Assembly: GCA_902762565.1 (NCBI GenBank)
Contig: CACWOS010000040.1
Span: 1 to 47,284, forward strand
From: an uncultured Prevotellaceae bacterium
Lineage (GTDB): Bacteria > Bacteroidota > Bacteroidia > Bacteroidales > Bacteroidaceae
Length of the DNA stretch: 47,284 nucleotides
Reading direction: 5' to 3'
In this document: in pieces, positions 24,738 through 33,462 of the stretch
Numbering within the stretch: position 1 is the first letter of the stretch
Layout: the number at the start of each line of letters is the position of its first letter
Translations under genes and position numbers: made by a program
Notes under the pieces: generated by a model
Told to the model about the DNA's origin: nothing
The model's input: the letters and a program-made list of their open reading frames with translations, nothing else
Databases searched by the model: none

Positions 24738-25625
24738 CTATCGCCAAAGCGGTTCGCGTTCCCATTGCTGCGAAAACCCCATAGCCGATGGGCTAATGGT
24801 GGGGTACTTCTTAAATAGGGCTTTAATGTCTGCAACAAATGTATTTTGTGCATCAATGCCGTTCATCCAGTAAGCAATGCAACAAAAAAGGGCGTAGGGA
24901 CTAGTTGGAGCAATGCCATTTACATTAACCCATACATTGCGCATGACAGGTGGCAATTGTGGCCTGTTAGGAAAATTTCGATTCCAAACACGGGCGTGAT
25001 GGGCGCAGTGATTGCGAAGCACATTAACCGCTACCATCCAGCTTTCCAGTGCTTCTGGCTTTGAAACTCCAAAGCTTCTGGCTATACGTTTGCGGACAGG
25101 CGTATCGGAAAAATTGCGATAAAGCCGGGTAAGACAGCCAAAGGATATCAGTTCAAGCATTTTCCAAGCAGGTGGAAAATTGGATGTGCCATACTTCAAT
25201 GTATGCTCCTTGATAAACTCCTCCTTGGTACGTTCCAGTTCTCGTTGCAAAGTGGTCAGATTCTCGGCAAACTTTCTCTTGTCTGTGGCCAATGATACAT
25301 CAAGGAACCAAAACGGGCCATGAGCAAGGGAGAACTGGTGAATGACCTGTGAGCGAAGGGCTATCTCAATTCTCTGAATAGCCCCAAACAAGAGTTTGCG
25401 GAGTTCAACATCAAAAGAATACAATGTGGCTACCTGTTCGAAAGTGGTGCCTGAACGGTATTTACCATCGGGCTGCATGAATACTCGCAAGTAGGCAGCG
25501 AATCGGAAGTAACTGACATTATTGAGGAATTGTTCTGCCTTTGCAGAATCAAGAATTGTTATTCCTCGCTGTTGCAAGGCAATAAGTTGGTCACTGATAC
25601 TGAGTGCGGGTTTGTTATATTCCAT
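24738..25625 (-). CDS. Abi-family (AbiD/AbiF-like) HEPN abortive infection protein
   Basis: The 295-residue protein matches the Abi_2 family: SISDQLIALQQRGITI at the N-terminus, YFRFAAYLRVF, FDVELRKLLFGAIQRIEIALRSQVIHQFS and the HEPN ribonuclease motif RNHCAHH (Rx4H, about residue 220). Such proteins act as phage-defence toxins. It interrupts the lipid locus between hlyD and the LPS-kinase-like gene and has an ordinary promoter, not the shared element, so it looks like an insertion. A strong hairpin with a U-run lies in its leader. Confidence 0.88.
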   Translation of the reverse strand: MEYNKPALSISDQLIALQQRGITILDSAKAEQFLNNVSYFRFAAYLRVFMQPDGKYRSGTTFEQVATLYSFDVELRKLLFGAIQRIEIALRSQVIHQFSLAHGPFWFLDVSLATDKRKFAENLTTLQRELERTKEEFIKEHTLKYGTSNFPPAWKMLELISFGCLTRLYRNFSDTPVRKRIARSFGVSKPEALESWMVAVNVLRNHCAHHARVWNRNFPNRPQLPPVMRNVWVNVNGIAPTSPYALFCCIAYWMNGIDAQNTFVADIKALFKKYPTISPSAMGFSQQWEREPLWR

Positions 25626-25637
25626 AAGCCTATATAC

Positions 25638-25683
25638 AAAAAAGGTCCGCCCTGGTACGCTGGTCAACGGGAAGCGTGGCGGA
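25638..25683 (-). terminator. Leader hairpin/terminator of the Abi gene, possible antitoxin RNA
   Basis: On the minus strand TCCGCC (25683-25678) pairs with GGCGGA (25651-25646) and ACGCT (25677-25673) with AGCGT (25661-25657), followed by CCTTTTTT (25645-25638), 12 bases before the ATG. Transcription from the promoter at 25702 would yield a short RNA of about 50 bases or read on into the gene. Confidence 0.65.
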
Positions 25684-25694
25684 GTCTGACGTTG

Positions 25695-25724
25695 CAAAGG
25701 TACGAATAATAATTGAAACCGCAA
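25695..25724 (-). promoter_or_regulatory. Promoter of the Abi gene
   Basis: TACCTTTG (25702-25695) and TTG (25724-25722) with 19 bases between, the standard form without the 15-base element. Confidence 0.75.
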
Positions 25725-25741
25725 AACTTTTTAGCAAAAAT

Positions 25742-26323
25742 TTATTTCAGACAGAAATATCGACCGCGAATCTTGATGCGATTGATGTCTATTTGGGCGA
25801 AATGGTATTCGTCACCACGTTTATATACTAATGTGTTGTTGGGGTCTGCGTCGGTGATGTCTATGCCTTTTTCCGTCAATAGCCGTTTGAAGTTCATATA
25901 ACCCGTCAATATCTTCTCGTGCTCGCGTCTAACCTTGATGAGATGCCACATCCGTCTGCCAGGAATGTACGGCAGATATTCGGAAACGAAATAGGAGGTG
26001 TGGTAGAAGCCCATCCGCCTGACAACAATATAAGCCACAGGCGGGGCAGTCTCTATTCCGTGTTCAAGCAGATAGTTGGCTTTCTCGTAAGCCTGTTGAG
26101 CCTTGCTCTTCAAGAGGCTTGAATAGAGCATTCGTTTCCAGAAAGGAACTTCACGATACTGCTTGACCACGAAACTCTTGCCACCAGTAGATACTCTTGC
26201 CACAAAGTTCCGTCCGTCCTCATAGACTTGCTCATAGCGCACATTCCCCTGAGGCACCTTTATCAGTTGCCGCTCAAAGTCCGAATACTTCGGATTGACA
26301 TATAGTTGCATATCCATGACCAT
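25742..26323 (-). CDS. Lipopolysaccharide kinase (InaA/KdkA/WaaP-like)
   Basis: The 193-residue protein resembles small Kdo/heptose kinases: FVARVSTGGKSFVVKQYRE (ATP-binding Lys), YEKANYLLEHGIETAPPVAYIV, YFVSEYLPY (hinge) and ITDADPNNTLVY followed by FAQIDINRIKIRG (catalytic and metal-binding segments, with DIN in place of DFG). It should phosphorylate a lipid-linked sugar at the inner membrane. Starts at 26323, 26317 and 26311 are possible. It follows the DUF5686 gene by 14 bases and is part of its transcript. Confidence 0.8.
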   Translation of the reverse strand: MVMDMQLYVNPKYSDFERQLIKVPQGNVRYEQVYEDGRNFVARVSTGGKSFVVKQYREVPFWKRMLYSSLLKSKAQQAYEKANYLLEHGIETAPPVAYIVVRRMGFYHTSYFVSEYLPYIPGRRMWHLIKVRREHEKILTGYMNFKRLLTEKGIDITDADPNNTLVYKRGDEYHFAQIDINRIKIRGRYFCLK

Positions 26324-26337
26324 ATTTTGTTTGATGA

Positions 26338-28788
26338 TTAGAACGTCATTCGCATGGTGAAGCGGACACCTTGCTTCTCGCAGGTGGGCAGGTCGCGGTA
26401 GTTGAAGCGGCGCACGTATTCCACATGCAGCAGTTTGAAGATGTTGTGGATACCGATGACACCCTCTACGTATGGTTTGCTGCCGTCCATCACGTAGCAG
26501 TCTTCAGGGAAGTACATCAGACGATGCTCACCAGCATTCTCCGACAATAGTGGATTGTTCTTGTCCGCCAGTCCGCCCCAGAGCACGTTGACGGCAAAGT
26601 ATTCGCGCCACTTCAGGCGGTGCAGCAGTGGTACTCGGTTCAGTAGTTTGCCGTTCATGTCCCACGACACCATCAGCGAGGCGTAACGATCGTTCAGGAA
26701 CTCCATGTTGTTGATGAGGTTGAACGTTTCGTCCTCGATGATATACGACTGGTTGGCGGCAGGATGGATAAGTAGCGGATAAGGCACCTGGTTCCACTGT
26801 ATGCCGCCCTTCAGGTGGCAGTCTATCTTGCCCCACGACTTCATCCAGAAGCGTTTGTAGATGCTGGCCTCGGTGTAGTTGTAGGCATAGTCGCCACCGA
26901 AGACGTTTTTCAGCCCCAGCGTATGCCCAATGGTGAAGACGGGCTGATCCAGATTGATGGTCAGGCGGCGCTGCTTGGTGTTGACGTAAGTCTCACCGGC
27001 TGCATAGCGCAGTTCGGCATGAAGTTCTGTGGTGCGAAGGAATTCACGGTGGAAGGCCTTTCGGTCAATATAGTCTATTCGTGGTTCGTCAAGCCGACGG
27101 AACGACATGGCACCGCAGGCCTCGTTCTCTTCCAGTTTCAGGGCCGTACTGATGCGCAGACCACCCTCCAGTTCGTAGTCGAACGCAAGACGCTGGCGGT
27201 TATAGGTCATCATCTTGTCAATCTCGGCCCACTTGAAAGCGACGAGGAAGTTATCCTTGTCGGTAGGCACGAAGCGATCGCTGGGTGAGCAGACATCGTA
27301 TGTGGATTGCAACGAGAGTGTGCGTCGCGGGAACTCGCGGGGCAGGTACTCCTTGGCATTCAGCGACCAGATGACCTCAGCGTCGTAGTAGTTCTTGTGG
27401 CTGCTGAATCCGTGGGCGTAATAGCCCTTCAGAAACAGGTGCTTGTGCAGGTTGGCGGTAGTCTGTGCACTGGCTCGTGTGCGCCATCCGTCGATGTAGT
27501 TGTGGGTCAGCAGCGTGTTCACAGGTCCGATGTCCACCTTCGAAGGACTGCCCGTCTCCACGAAGTTCTCTATCAGCGCCTTCAGTCCGAACACCACATA
27601 TTTGAGACCCTTGACCTGCTCGATATGCTTCACGAATGCCGCCATGCCACTCTCGCTCTTTGTCAGTTCCACCTTGCGGTACTGCGCCCAGAAGTCGTCG
27701 CCCCGCATCTGCGCATCGGCTTCGCGCACCTCCTGTCGCTTGCCCTTGAACAATGACTTCGGCAACGGGTCGAAGGCATAGTCCGACAGCCGCGTGGTGC
27801 GGATGACGAGCACTTGCCGAAGGAATTTCGCAAACTTCATCTCAGTAAGCATATCGTCCTTCGTCAGCACCCACTCGCCATTGTCCAAACGTGTGAACTC
27901 CTGCTCCACACGCAGGTTCTCTACGAAGTTCACATCCGTCTTCTTGGGCAATGTCAGTTCGCAGCGGCGCACGTGCAGCGTTGAGTCGTCGAGCACGTAG
28001 AGGTCGCCACGGAATCCGAAATCCTGCTGGTTGTTGGGTAGGAAGTGCAGGTGGTCGTCGTAGAGGTTGATATCAGTAAACACATCTTTCACCACGATGT
28101 TGAGGATGTCACCCGTCTGGAAGAGGTCGTTCACGCCCGACGACTGCTGTCCGCGAATGATGGTCCGCTCTGCACGCGGCTCCCGTCTGTACACCTTTTG
28201 CGACACCGTCTCATCTACACTGATGGGCAGAATCATCTTGCCGTTGTACTCACACCGTTCCACCTGCTCCAGCAGCCACGTCGCCTTAGTGAACGGCTTG
28301 CGCTCCAGTTGTTCTGGCTGCAGGTCGTTCATGGCCAGCGTCAACTTCTCATATTTATTATATTGGTAGTAGTCGTAACGCGACAAGTCGGTCTGCTTCT
28401 TTGCCGCTATCACGCGCCGCATCAGTTCCACGGCAGGGTTGTCCCGTCGACTGTATCTACGGCGTTTGGCCTTGACCTTTACCTCCGTCAACATTTGGTT
28501 GTCAGGCTTTAGTTTGATGTCCTGCAAGGGCTTCGTCCTCTCATTCACCGCAATAATGCGCGGCTTGTAGCCCACTGCACTGAAGGTCAGGTTCCAACCA
28601 TTCTGGCGGCTAATCAGATATCGCCCCTGTTCATCGCAGAGAGTACTCACGTCATGTCCTTTATATACTACACTTGCCAGTGGAATCGGTTCTCCCGTTT
28701 CCGCATCCGTCACGTGTCCGCCAATTTGCTGTGCCTGCAAGTTCAGGGCAGCAATTATCATCAATGTAAATGTAACAATTCGTCTCAT
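26338..28788 (-). CDS. DUF5686 outer-membrane protein with carboxypeptidase-regulatory-like domain
   Basis: The 816-residue product has a signal peptide (FTLMIIAALNLQAQ), an N-terminal carboxypeptidase-regulatory-like domain (GGHVTDAETGEPIPLASVVYKG) as in TonB-dependent proteins, and a long DUF5686 region ending in beta strands and a C-terminal Phe (RFTMRMTF), consistent with an outer-membrane barrel. Function is unknown. The ATG at 28788 follows its promoter by 8 bases; a longer open frame covers the promoter and is rejected. It is divergent from the lipid operon. Confidence 0.9.
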   Translation of the reverse strand: MRRIVTFTLMIIAALNLQAQQIGGHVTDAETGEPIPLASVVYKGHDVSTLCDEQGRYLISRQNGWNLTFSAVGYKPRIIAVNERTKPLQDIKLKPDNQMLTEVKVKAKRRRYSRRDNPAVELMRRVIAAKKQTDLSRYDYYQYNKYEKLTLAMNDLQPEQLERKPFTKATWLLEQVERCEYNGKMILPISVDETVSQKVYRREPRAERTIIRGQQSSGVNDLFQTGDILNIVVKDVFTDINLYDDHLHFLPNNQQDFGFRGDLYVLDDSTLHVRRCELTLPKKTDVNFVENLRVEQEFTRLDNGEWVLTKDDMLTEMKFAKFLRQVLVIRTTRLSDYAFDPLPKSLFKGKRQEVREADAQMRGDDFWAQYRKVELTKSESGMAAFVKHIEQVKGLKYVVFGLKALIENFVETGSPSKVDIGPVNTLLTHNYIDGWRTRASAQTTANLHKHLFLKGYYAHGFSSHKNYYDAEVIWSLNAKEYLPREFPRRTLSLQSTYDVCSPSDRFVPTDKDNFLVAFKWAEIDKMMTYNRQRLAFDYELEGGLRISTALKLEENEACGAMSFRRLDEPRIDYIDRKAFHREFLRTTELHAELRYAAGETYVNTKQRRLTINLDQPVFTIGHTLGLKNVFGGDYAYNYTEASIYKRFWMKSWGKIDCHLKGGIQWNQVPYPLLIHPAANQSYIIEDETFNLINNMEFLNDRYASLMVSWDMNGKLLNRVPLLHRLKWREYFAVNVLWGGLADKNNPLLSENAGEHRLMYFPEDCYVMDGSKPYVEGVIGIHNIFKLLHVEYVRRFNYRDLPTCEKQGVRFTMRMTF

Positions 28789-28796
28789 AACTGCTG

Positions 28797-28839
28797 CAAA
28801 AGTACTGGTTAAGTACGACAACTTGGTGTTCTGGATTTC
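28797..28839 (-). promoter_or_regulatory. Regulon promoter 3 (DUF5686 / LPS-kinase operon)
   Basis: Minus strand: GAAATCCAGAACACC (28839-28825) begins 39 bases before the TTTG of TACTTTTG (28804-28797). No TTG box. Followed by an inverted half site (AACA-N6-TGTC). Confidence 0.75.
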
Positions 28840-28889
28840 TTTGGATTTGCCGCGTTTTGGTATTGCTTCTTTTCCGATACATTTATGCG

Positions 28890-28932
28890 GAAATCGACGA
28901 CACCACGGTGTCACAATTTGTGTGTACTTTTG
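28890..28932 (+). promoter_or_regulatory. Regulon promoter 4 (lipid biosynthesis operon)
   Basis: GAAATCGACGACACC (28890-28904) begins 39 bases before the TTTG of TACTTTTG (28925-28932). It contains the perfect inverted repeat GACACC-AC-GGTGTC (28899-28912). The start codon is 5 bases past the -7 box. Confidence 0.75.
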
Positions 28933-28937
28933 CAGCC

Positions 28938-30071
28938 ATGATGAACGACTTGATAGTAAAAAGGGTAACAACCCGACGTGAAATGGACGACTTTGTCCGT
29001 TTGCCGAGCAGGCTCTACAGAGACTGTCCGCAGTACGTGCCGGATATGGAGCGCGACATACGCGACATGTTCGACCCACGCAAGAACGCGGGACTTGAAT
29101 TCTGTGAGGTACAGCCTTTCGTTGCCTATTACTGGAGTACGCCCGTGGGACGCATCGTAGGCATCATCAACCATCGGGCAAACCGAAAGTGGGAGAGGCG
29201 ATGCGTGTGTTTTGGGCTGATAGAGTTTATCGACCACTCGGAGGTAAGCCAGGCATTGCTGTCGGCTGTAGAACAGTGGGGCTATCAGAGGGGCATGGAC
29301 TGCATACAGGGTCCGCTGGGCATCACCGACTTTGATAAGGAGGGGATGCTGGTGGAGGACTTCGACCTCGTGGGAGCCATGACCTCTATCTACAATCACG
29401 CATACTACCCGCAGCACATGGAGGCTCTGGGCTATCAGAAGGCTGCGGACTGGATTCAGTTCCGCTTGCAAGTGCCGGAGCAGTTGCCTGCCCGTTTTGA
29501 GCGGGTGGCACAGCTGAGCAAGGAGATGTTTGGACTTCGTGTGCGAACGATGACACGGAAGGACGTGCGAGGCGGCTATGCCCAGCAGGCCTTCGACTTG
29601 TTCAACCAGTGCTATTCGCAGTTGTTCGGTTTTACGGAATTCACGCCAGAACAGACGGAGGAGTTTATCAGGCAGTATCAGCCGCTGGTAGATCTTCGGC
29701 TGGTGCCAGTCGTGGAGAACAAGGAGGGCGAGATAGTGGGCATTGCGGTGACGATGGTTAGTCTGGTGGAAGCCCTGCAGAAGTCGCACGGACGGCTGTG
29801 GCCCCTGGGCTGGTGGCATCTGCTGAAGGCTTTGAAGTGGCAGCGCGCAGACCATGTGGAGATGCTGCTGGTGGCCGTTCGTCCCGACTATCAGGGGCTG
29901 GGAGTCAATGCGCTGTTCTTTGAGTATCTGTTGCCTGTTTATCATGAGTATGGCATCCGATGGGCTGAGACGGGGCCACAGTTGGAGGATAACATCAAGG
30001 CACTCTCGCAATGGAAGGCTTTCAGTCCGGAGACAGTCAAGCGGCGTCGTTGCTATGAGAAGAAACTATAA
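28938..30071 (+). CDS. YghO / bacterial ceramide synthase-like N-acyltransferase
   Basis: The 377-residue protein has the two-part GNAT-like architecture of the YghO family, which includes the bacterial ceramide synthase bCerS. Recognisable are RLPSRLYRDCPQYVPDM near residue 20, GPLGITDFDKEGMLVEDFD (family motif GP..t.DeGlLveGFd), YNHAYYPQHMEALGYQKAADW, and the C-terminal GNAT segment VRPDYQGLGVNALFFEYLLP. Family enzymes N-acylate a long-chain base; acting on this substrate here is inference. Start is ATG 28938 or 28941. First gene of the long operon. Confidence 0.75.
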   Translation: MMNDLIVKRVTTRREMDDFVRLPSRLYRDCPQYVPDMERDIRDMFDPRKNAGLEFCEVQPFVAYYWSTPVGRIVGIINHRANRKWERRCVCFGLIEFIDHSEVSQALLSAVEQWGYQRGMDCIQGPLGITDFDKEGMLVEDFDLVGAMTSIYNHAYYPQHMEALGYQKAADWIQFRLQVPEQLPARFERVAQLSKEMFGLRVRTMTRKDVRGGYAQQAFDLFNQCYSQLFGFTEFTPEQTEEFIRQYQPLVDLRLVPVVENKEGEIVGIAVTMVSLVEALQKSHGRLWPLGWWHLLKALKWQRADHVEMLLVAVRPDYQGLGVNALFFEYLLPVYHEYGIRWAETGPQLEDNIKALSQWKAFSPETVKRRRCYEKKL

Positions 30072-30089
30072 CTAAAGAATGAAGACAAT

Positions 30090-31315
30090 ATGAAACGAAG
30101 AGTAGTCATTACAGGAATGGGCATCTGGTCGTGCCTGGGAACATCGTTAGAGGCAGTGCGCGATGCGCTCTATCAGGGGCGTAGCGGCATCATCTTCAGT
30201 CCGGAGCGAAAGAAGGCAGGGTTCCGCTCTGCCCTCTGTGCCGACGTTCCCAAGGCAGACCTGAAACCCTACTTAGACCGCAACACACGCCAGTTGATGC
30301 CCGAAGAGGCTCAGTATGCCTATATGGCCACACGACAGGCGCTCATCAGGCCCGACTGGATCAGGACTATATCGACTGCCATGAGGTGGGACTCATCTAT
30401 GGCAACGACTCCGTGGCTGAGGCTACGATGACGGCCTTAGACAGATTCCGTCAGACGGGTTCGACGGCGGCCTGCGGTGGCGGTGCCATCTTCAAGTCGA
30501 TGAACTCGACGGTGACGATGAACCTGGCCTGTCTGTTCCACCTGAGGGGTATCAATCTGACGGCTTCTGCCGCCTGCGCCTCCGGTTCGCAATCGATTGG
30601 TCTGGCCTGGATGCTGATTCGTAACGGCTTGCAGGACTGCATCGTCTGTGGCGGCGCACAGGAAGCCAATATGTACAGCGTGGCAGCCTTCGATGGCCTG
30701 ATGGCTTTCTCGACCCGCGAGGACGCCCCGCAAAGGGCAAGCCGACCTTTCGACCGTGACCGCGACGGACTGGTGCCGGGAGGCGGTGCTGCCACACTCG
30801 TCGTAGAGAGTTACGAACATGCCGTGCGCCGTGGGGCGCCTATCCTGGCAGAGATTATAGGCTGGGGATTCTCCGGCAACGGCGACCACATCTCGACACC
30901 CAACATCAGCGGGCCTGCCCGCTCGCTGGAACTCTGTTTCCTGAACAGCGGTGTGTCGCCCCACGACATCGGCTACGTCAATGCCCATGCTACTTCCACA
31001 CGAGCCGGCGATGGACGCGAGGCAGAGGCCATTCATCAAGTGTTTGGCAGTTATCTGGTGCCTGTCACCTCGACAAAAGGCCAGACGGGACATGAGATGT
31101 GGATGGCGGGAGCCTCGGAGGCCATCTACTCCATACTGATGATGCAGAACGACTTCATAGCGGGTAGTCTGAACTTCGATCATCCCGACGAGCACACGGC
31201 CTGCGTCAACGTCATTCCAGAGACAACGGATACACATTTCGATATGTTCCTCTCGAACTCATTCGGATTCGGAGGCACTAACTCAACGCTTATTATTGGA
31301 AAGGTAAAAAAATAA
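30090..31315 (+). pseudogene. Beta-ketoacyl-ACP synthase (FabF/KAS-II-like), frameshifted
   Basis: Frame changes once, at about 30345-30349: the first part (30090 to there) encodes MKRRVVITGMGIWSCLGTSL and the rest continues in another frame with GLIYGNDSVAE. One base appears missing in CTCATCAGGCC. Outside that point the enzyme is complete: catalytic Cys in SAACASGSQ, first His in NAHATST and second His with Lys in TKGQTGHE, the Cys-His-His triad of condensing enzymes. It would extend an ACP-bound chain. Either a sequencing error or a recent inactivation; no slippery heptamer is seen. It lies 18 bases after the acyltransferase gene. Confidence 0.85.
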
Positions 31316-31320
31316 GAACT

Positions 31321-31563
31321 ATGACACGCGAAGAAATTACCCAGCGAGTGAATGCGATTATCGCAGAAGAATTTGAAGTGGACGAAAGTCTGCTGATGCC
31401 CGATGCCAACGTGAAGGAAACGCTTCAGTTGGACAGTCTGAACCTGGTTGACCTGGTAGCCCTGGTGCAGTATAATTTCCAGGTGACCATTCCTGTGCAG
31501 GATCTGCCGAAGATTCAAAGGTTTGACGACCTCTACGAATACATCTTGGTCCATCAGGCATGA
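31321..31563 (+). CDS. Acyl carrier protein
   Basis: The 80-residue acidic protein has the four-helix ACP pattern with the phosphopantetheine attachment motif LDSLNLVDL (Ser near residue 39). It would carry the chain for the ketosynthase upstream and the dehydratase and ketoreductase downstream. It is a dedicated ACP, not the housekeeping one, judging by its place in the operon. Its stop overlaps the start of the next gene. Confidence 0.92.
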   Translation: MTREEITQRVNAIIAEEFEVDESLLMPDANVKETLQLDSLNLVDLVALVQYNFQVTIPVQDLPKIQRFDDLYEYILVHQA

Positions 31564-32006
31564 TGCGAGGTGAGGACATCAAACGGCTCATTCCACAGCG
31601 CAACCCCATGCTGATGGTCGATGAGTTTGAAGCACTCGATGAGCAAACGGCACATACCGCCCTCACCGTGCGTTCTGACAACATGTTCCTGTACAGGAAT
31701 GGCGAGTTGCCAGAGTCGGGTCTGATAGAGCATATCGCACAGTCGGCATCGGCACTGGCTGGCTATCAGGCACTATCATCCCCCCAGTCGGGGGGAACAG
31801 AGGGGGGCCTTGGAACCACTCAGCCGCCCGTGGGTATCATCGGCGAGGTGAAGCACTTTGAGTGCAGTCGCCGACCTGTCAATGGGGACAAGATAGAGAC
31901 CTGCGTCTCGTTCGGCTTCTCCTTCGCAGGAGCCACCATCATTCGTGCCACCTCCTGTATTGCAGGCGAACAGATAGCAGAAACACAAATGAAAATATTT
32001 ATATAG
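31560..32006 (+). CDS. Hotdog-fold 3-hydroxyacyl-ACP dehydratase-like protein (ApeP/FabZ-like)
   Basis: The 148-residue protein has IPQRNPMLMVDEFEALDE and LPESGLIEHIAQSASALAGYQ, the arrangement of ApeP/FabZ-type dehydratases, with the acidic residue of the central helix (E in LIEHIAQ) present. The usual catalytic His motif (HFPxxP) is not seen; the corresponding stretch reads YRNGELPES. Residues about 73-85 (SSPQSGGTEGGLG) come from a GC-rich hairpin at 31777-31810 that appears inserted after the central helix. Start is ATG 31560 or 31563. Confidence 0.75.
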   Translation: MMRGEDIKRLIPQRNPMLMVDEFEALDEQTAHTALTVRSDNMFLYRNGELPESGLIEHIAQSASALAGYQALSSPQSGGTEGGLGTTQPPVGIIGEVKHFECSRRPVNGDKIETCVSFGFSFAGATIIRATSCIAGEQIAETQMKIFI

Positions 32007-32008
32007 TT

Positions 32009-33406
32009 ATGCAATACGACGTCATCATCATTGGTGGAGGACTGGGCGGACTGGCGTGCGGCACCATTCTGTCGCGGACTGGCCGGAGCGTGCTCGTGCT
32101 GGAACGAGGGGCGCAGGCGGGAGGCTGCATTCAGAGTTACAGGCGCGGGGGACTGATGTACGACACGGGCTTCCACTATGTTGGCGGTCTGGGCGAGGGA
32201 CAGTCGCTGCGCCCGCTGTTCGACGAACTGGGTCTGATGTCGCTGCCCTGGCACCAGTTGGATGCGGAGGGCTTCGACCACGTGATGATTGGCAGTCGCA
32301 ACTTCCTCTTTGCCACCGGCTACGATGCGTTTGTAAGGACGCTGGCCGACGAGTTCCCCCACGAGCGGAAGGAGCTGGAGCAGTATGCTGATATGCTCAG
32401 AAACTGCGGCGACAACGCCAGGAGGCTGATGCAGACCTCGGCCTACGAATACCTGACGGGCATGTTCCGTGACCCGCTGCTCGTCAATGTGCTGTCAGGC
32501 ACGTCGATGAAGATGGAACTGCGCCGCAACACCCTGCCGCTCTTTACTTTTGCCCACTGTCAGGCTCCTTTCATCGAGAGCAGTTGGCGGCTCCGTGGCG
32601 ACGGCGGCATGATAGTCCGACGGCTGATGAGTGCCATCCGCGAAAACGGTGGTCAGGTGTTGTGCGGTGCCGATGTGGAGGAATTGGAAGTGCGCGACGG
32701 CAGGGTGGCCGCTGCCCGATGTCGGAACGGAGAGACGTTCGAGGGTCGCACGTTCATCAGCAGCCTGCACCCGGCACTGACCTGCGGCCTTGTAAAGACG
32801 GGACTGAAAGACACTTTCCGCCAGCGGATTGTGACGCAGCAGAATACGCAAGGCATGTTCACCGTATCGCTGCGCACGAAGCCCCAGCGGGTGCCCTATT
32901 TCAACTACAACCAGTACATCTATCGCAAACCTAATGTCTGGACGTTCATGGAGGATGTCGGCGGCGTGGGTGGTGTGATGGTCAGTTGCAGGGTGCCCGA
33001 GAAGGGTGTCTGGACAGAGCAAATAGACCTGTTGACACCCGTCAGGTGGACGATGTGGGAAGAATGGAAAGACTCTGGTGCAAGGCGTCGCCCTATGTTC
33101 TACGAACACCTGAAGCGCCGGTTGGCCGACGAGTGCATCCAGTTGGCAGAGCGCTTCATCCCCAACCTCTCTGACAAGTACGATCGCCGGTATATCAGCA
33201 CACCGCTGACCTGGCGCGACTATACCGCCACCCCCGACGGCTCTGCCTACGGCATGCGTAAAGACTACCACCAACCGATGATGACGATGCTATCGCCGCG
33301 AACACCTATCCCCAACCTGCTGCTGACCGGGCAGAGCCTTGTGCTGCATGGATTGCAAGGAGTGGTAAAGACCGCCTTCGAGACGTGCAGTGAAATTTTG
33401 AAGTGA
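32009..33406 (+). CDS. CrtI-like FAD-dependent oxidoreductase
   Basis: The 465-residue protein begins with the dinucleotide-binding motif DVIIIGGGLGGLACGTILSRTGRSVLVLERG and has a C-terminal segment PNLLLTGQSLVLHGLQGVVKTAFET typical of phytoene desaturase / retinol saturase-like enzymes (GQs..HG..G). Members desaturate, isomerise or saturate polyenes or acyl chains. Here it probably acts on the chain made by the neighbouring ACP system; no carotenoid genes are nearby. It starts two bases after the dehydratase gene. Confidence 0.82.
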   Translation: MQYDVIIIGGGLGGLACGTILSRTGRSVLVLERGAQAGGCIQSYRRGGLMYDTGFHYVGGLGEGQSLRPLFDELGLMSLPWHQLDAEGFDHVMIGSRNFLFATGYDAFVRTLADEFPHERKELEQYADMLRNCGDNARRLMQTSAYEYLTGMFRDPLLVNVLSGTSMKMELRRNTLPLFTFAHCQAPFIESSWRLRGDGGMIVRRLMSAIRENGGQVLCGADVEELEVRDGRVAAARCRNGETFEGRTFISSLHPALTCGLVKTGLKDTFRQRIVTQQNTQGMFTVSLRTKPQRVPYFNYNQYIYRKPNVWTFMEDVGGVGGVMVSCRVPEKGVWTEQIDLLTPVRWTMWEEWKDSGARRRPMFYEHLKRRLADECIQLAERFIPNLSDKYDRRYISTPLTWRDYTATPDGSAYGMRKDYHQPMMTMLSPRTPIPNLLLTGQSLVLHGLQGVVKTAFETCSEILK

Positions 33407-33442
33407 AGAATGAAGAGTGAAGAATGAAGAATTTGCTACCGC
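33403..33442. repeat. Heptamer repeat plus shared 13-mer before the ketoreductase gene
   Basis: AGTGAAG/AATGAAG heptamers (four copies, from 33403) run into AATTTGCTACCGC (33430-33442), the same 13-mer found after AGTGAAA heptamers at 23638-23650. Confidence 0.8.
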
Positions 33443-33462
33443 ACAACAAATATAAGAAATCT

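Noticed and set aside
28857-28937. Upstream extension of the YghO-like gene, and of the DUF5686 gene to 29079
   Set aside because: Both extensions cover the opposing promoters and show no family sequence.
30340-30430. Programmed ribosomal frameshift in the ketosynthase
   Set aside because: No slippery heptamer or downstream stem at the shift point; ketosynthases of this family are not known to use it.
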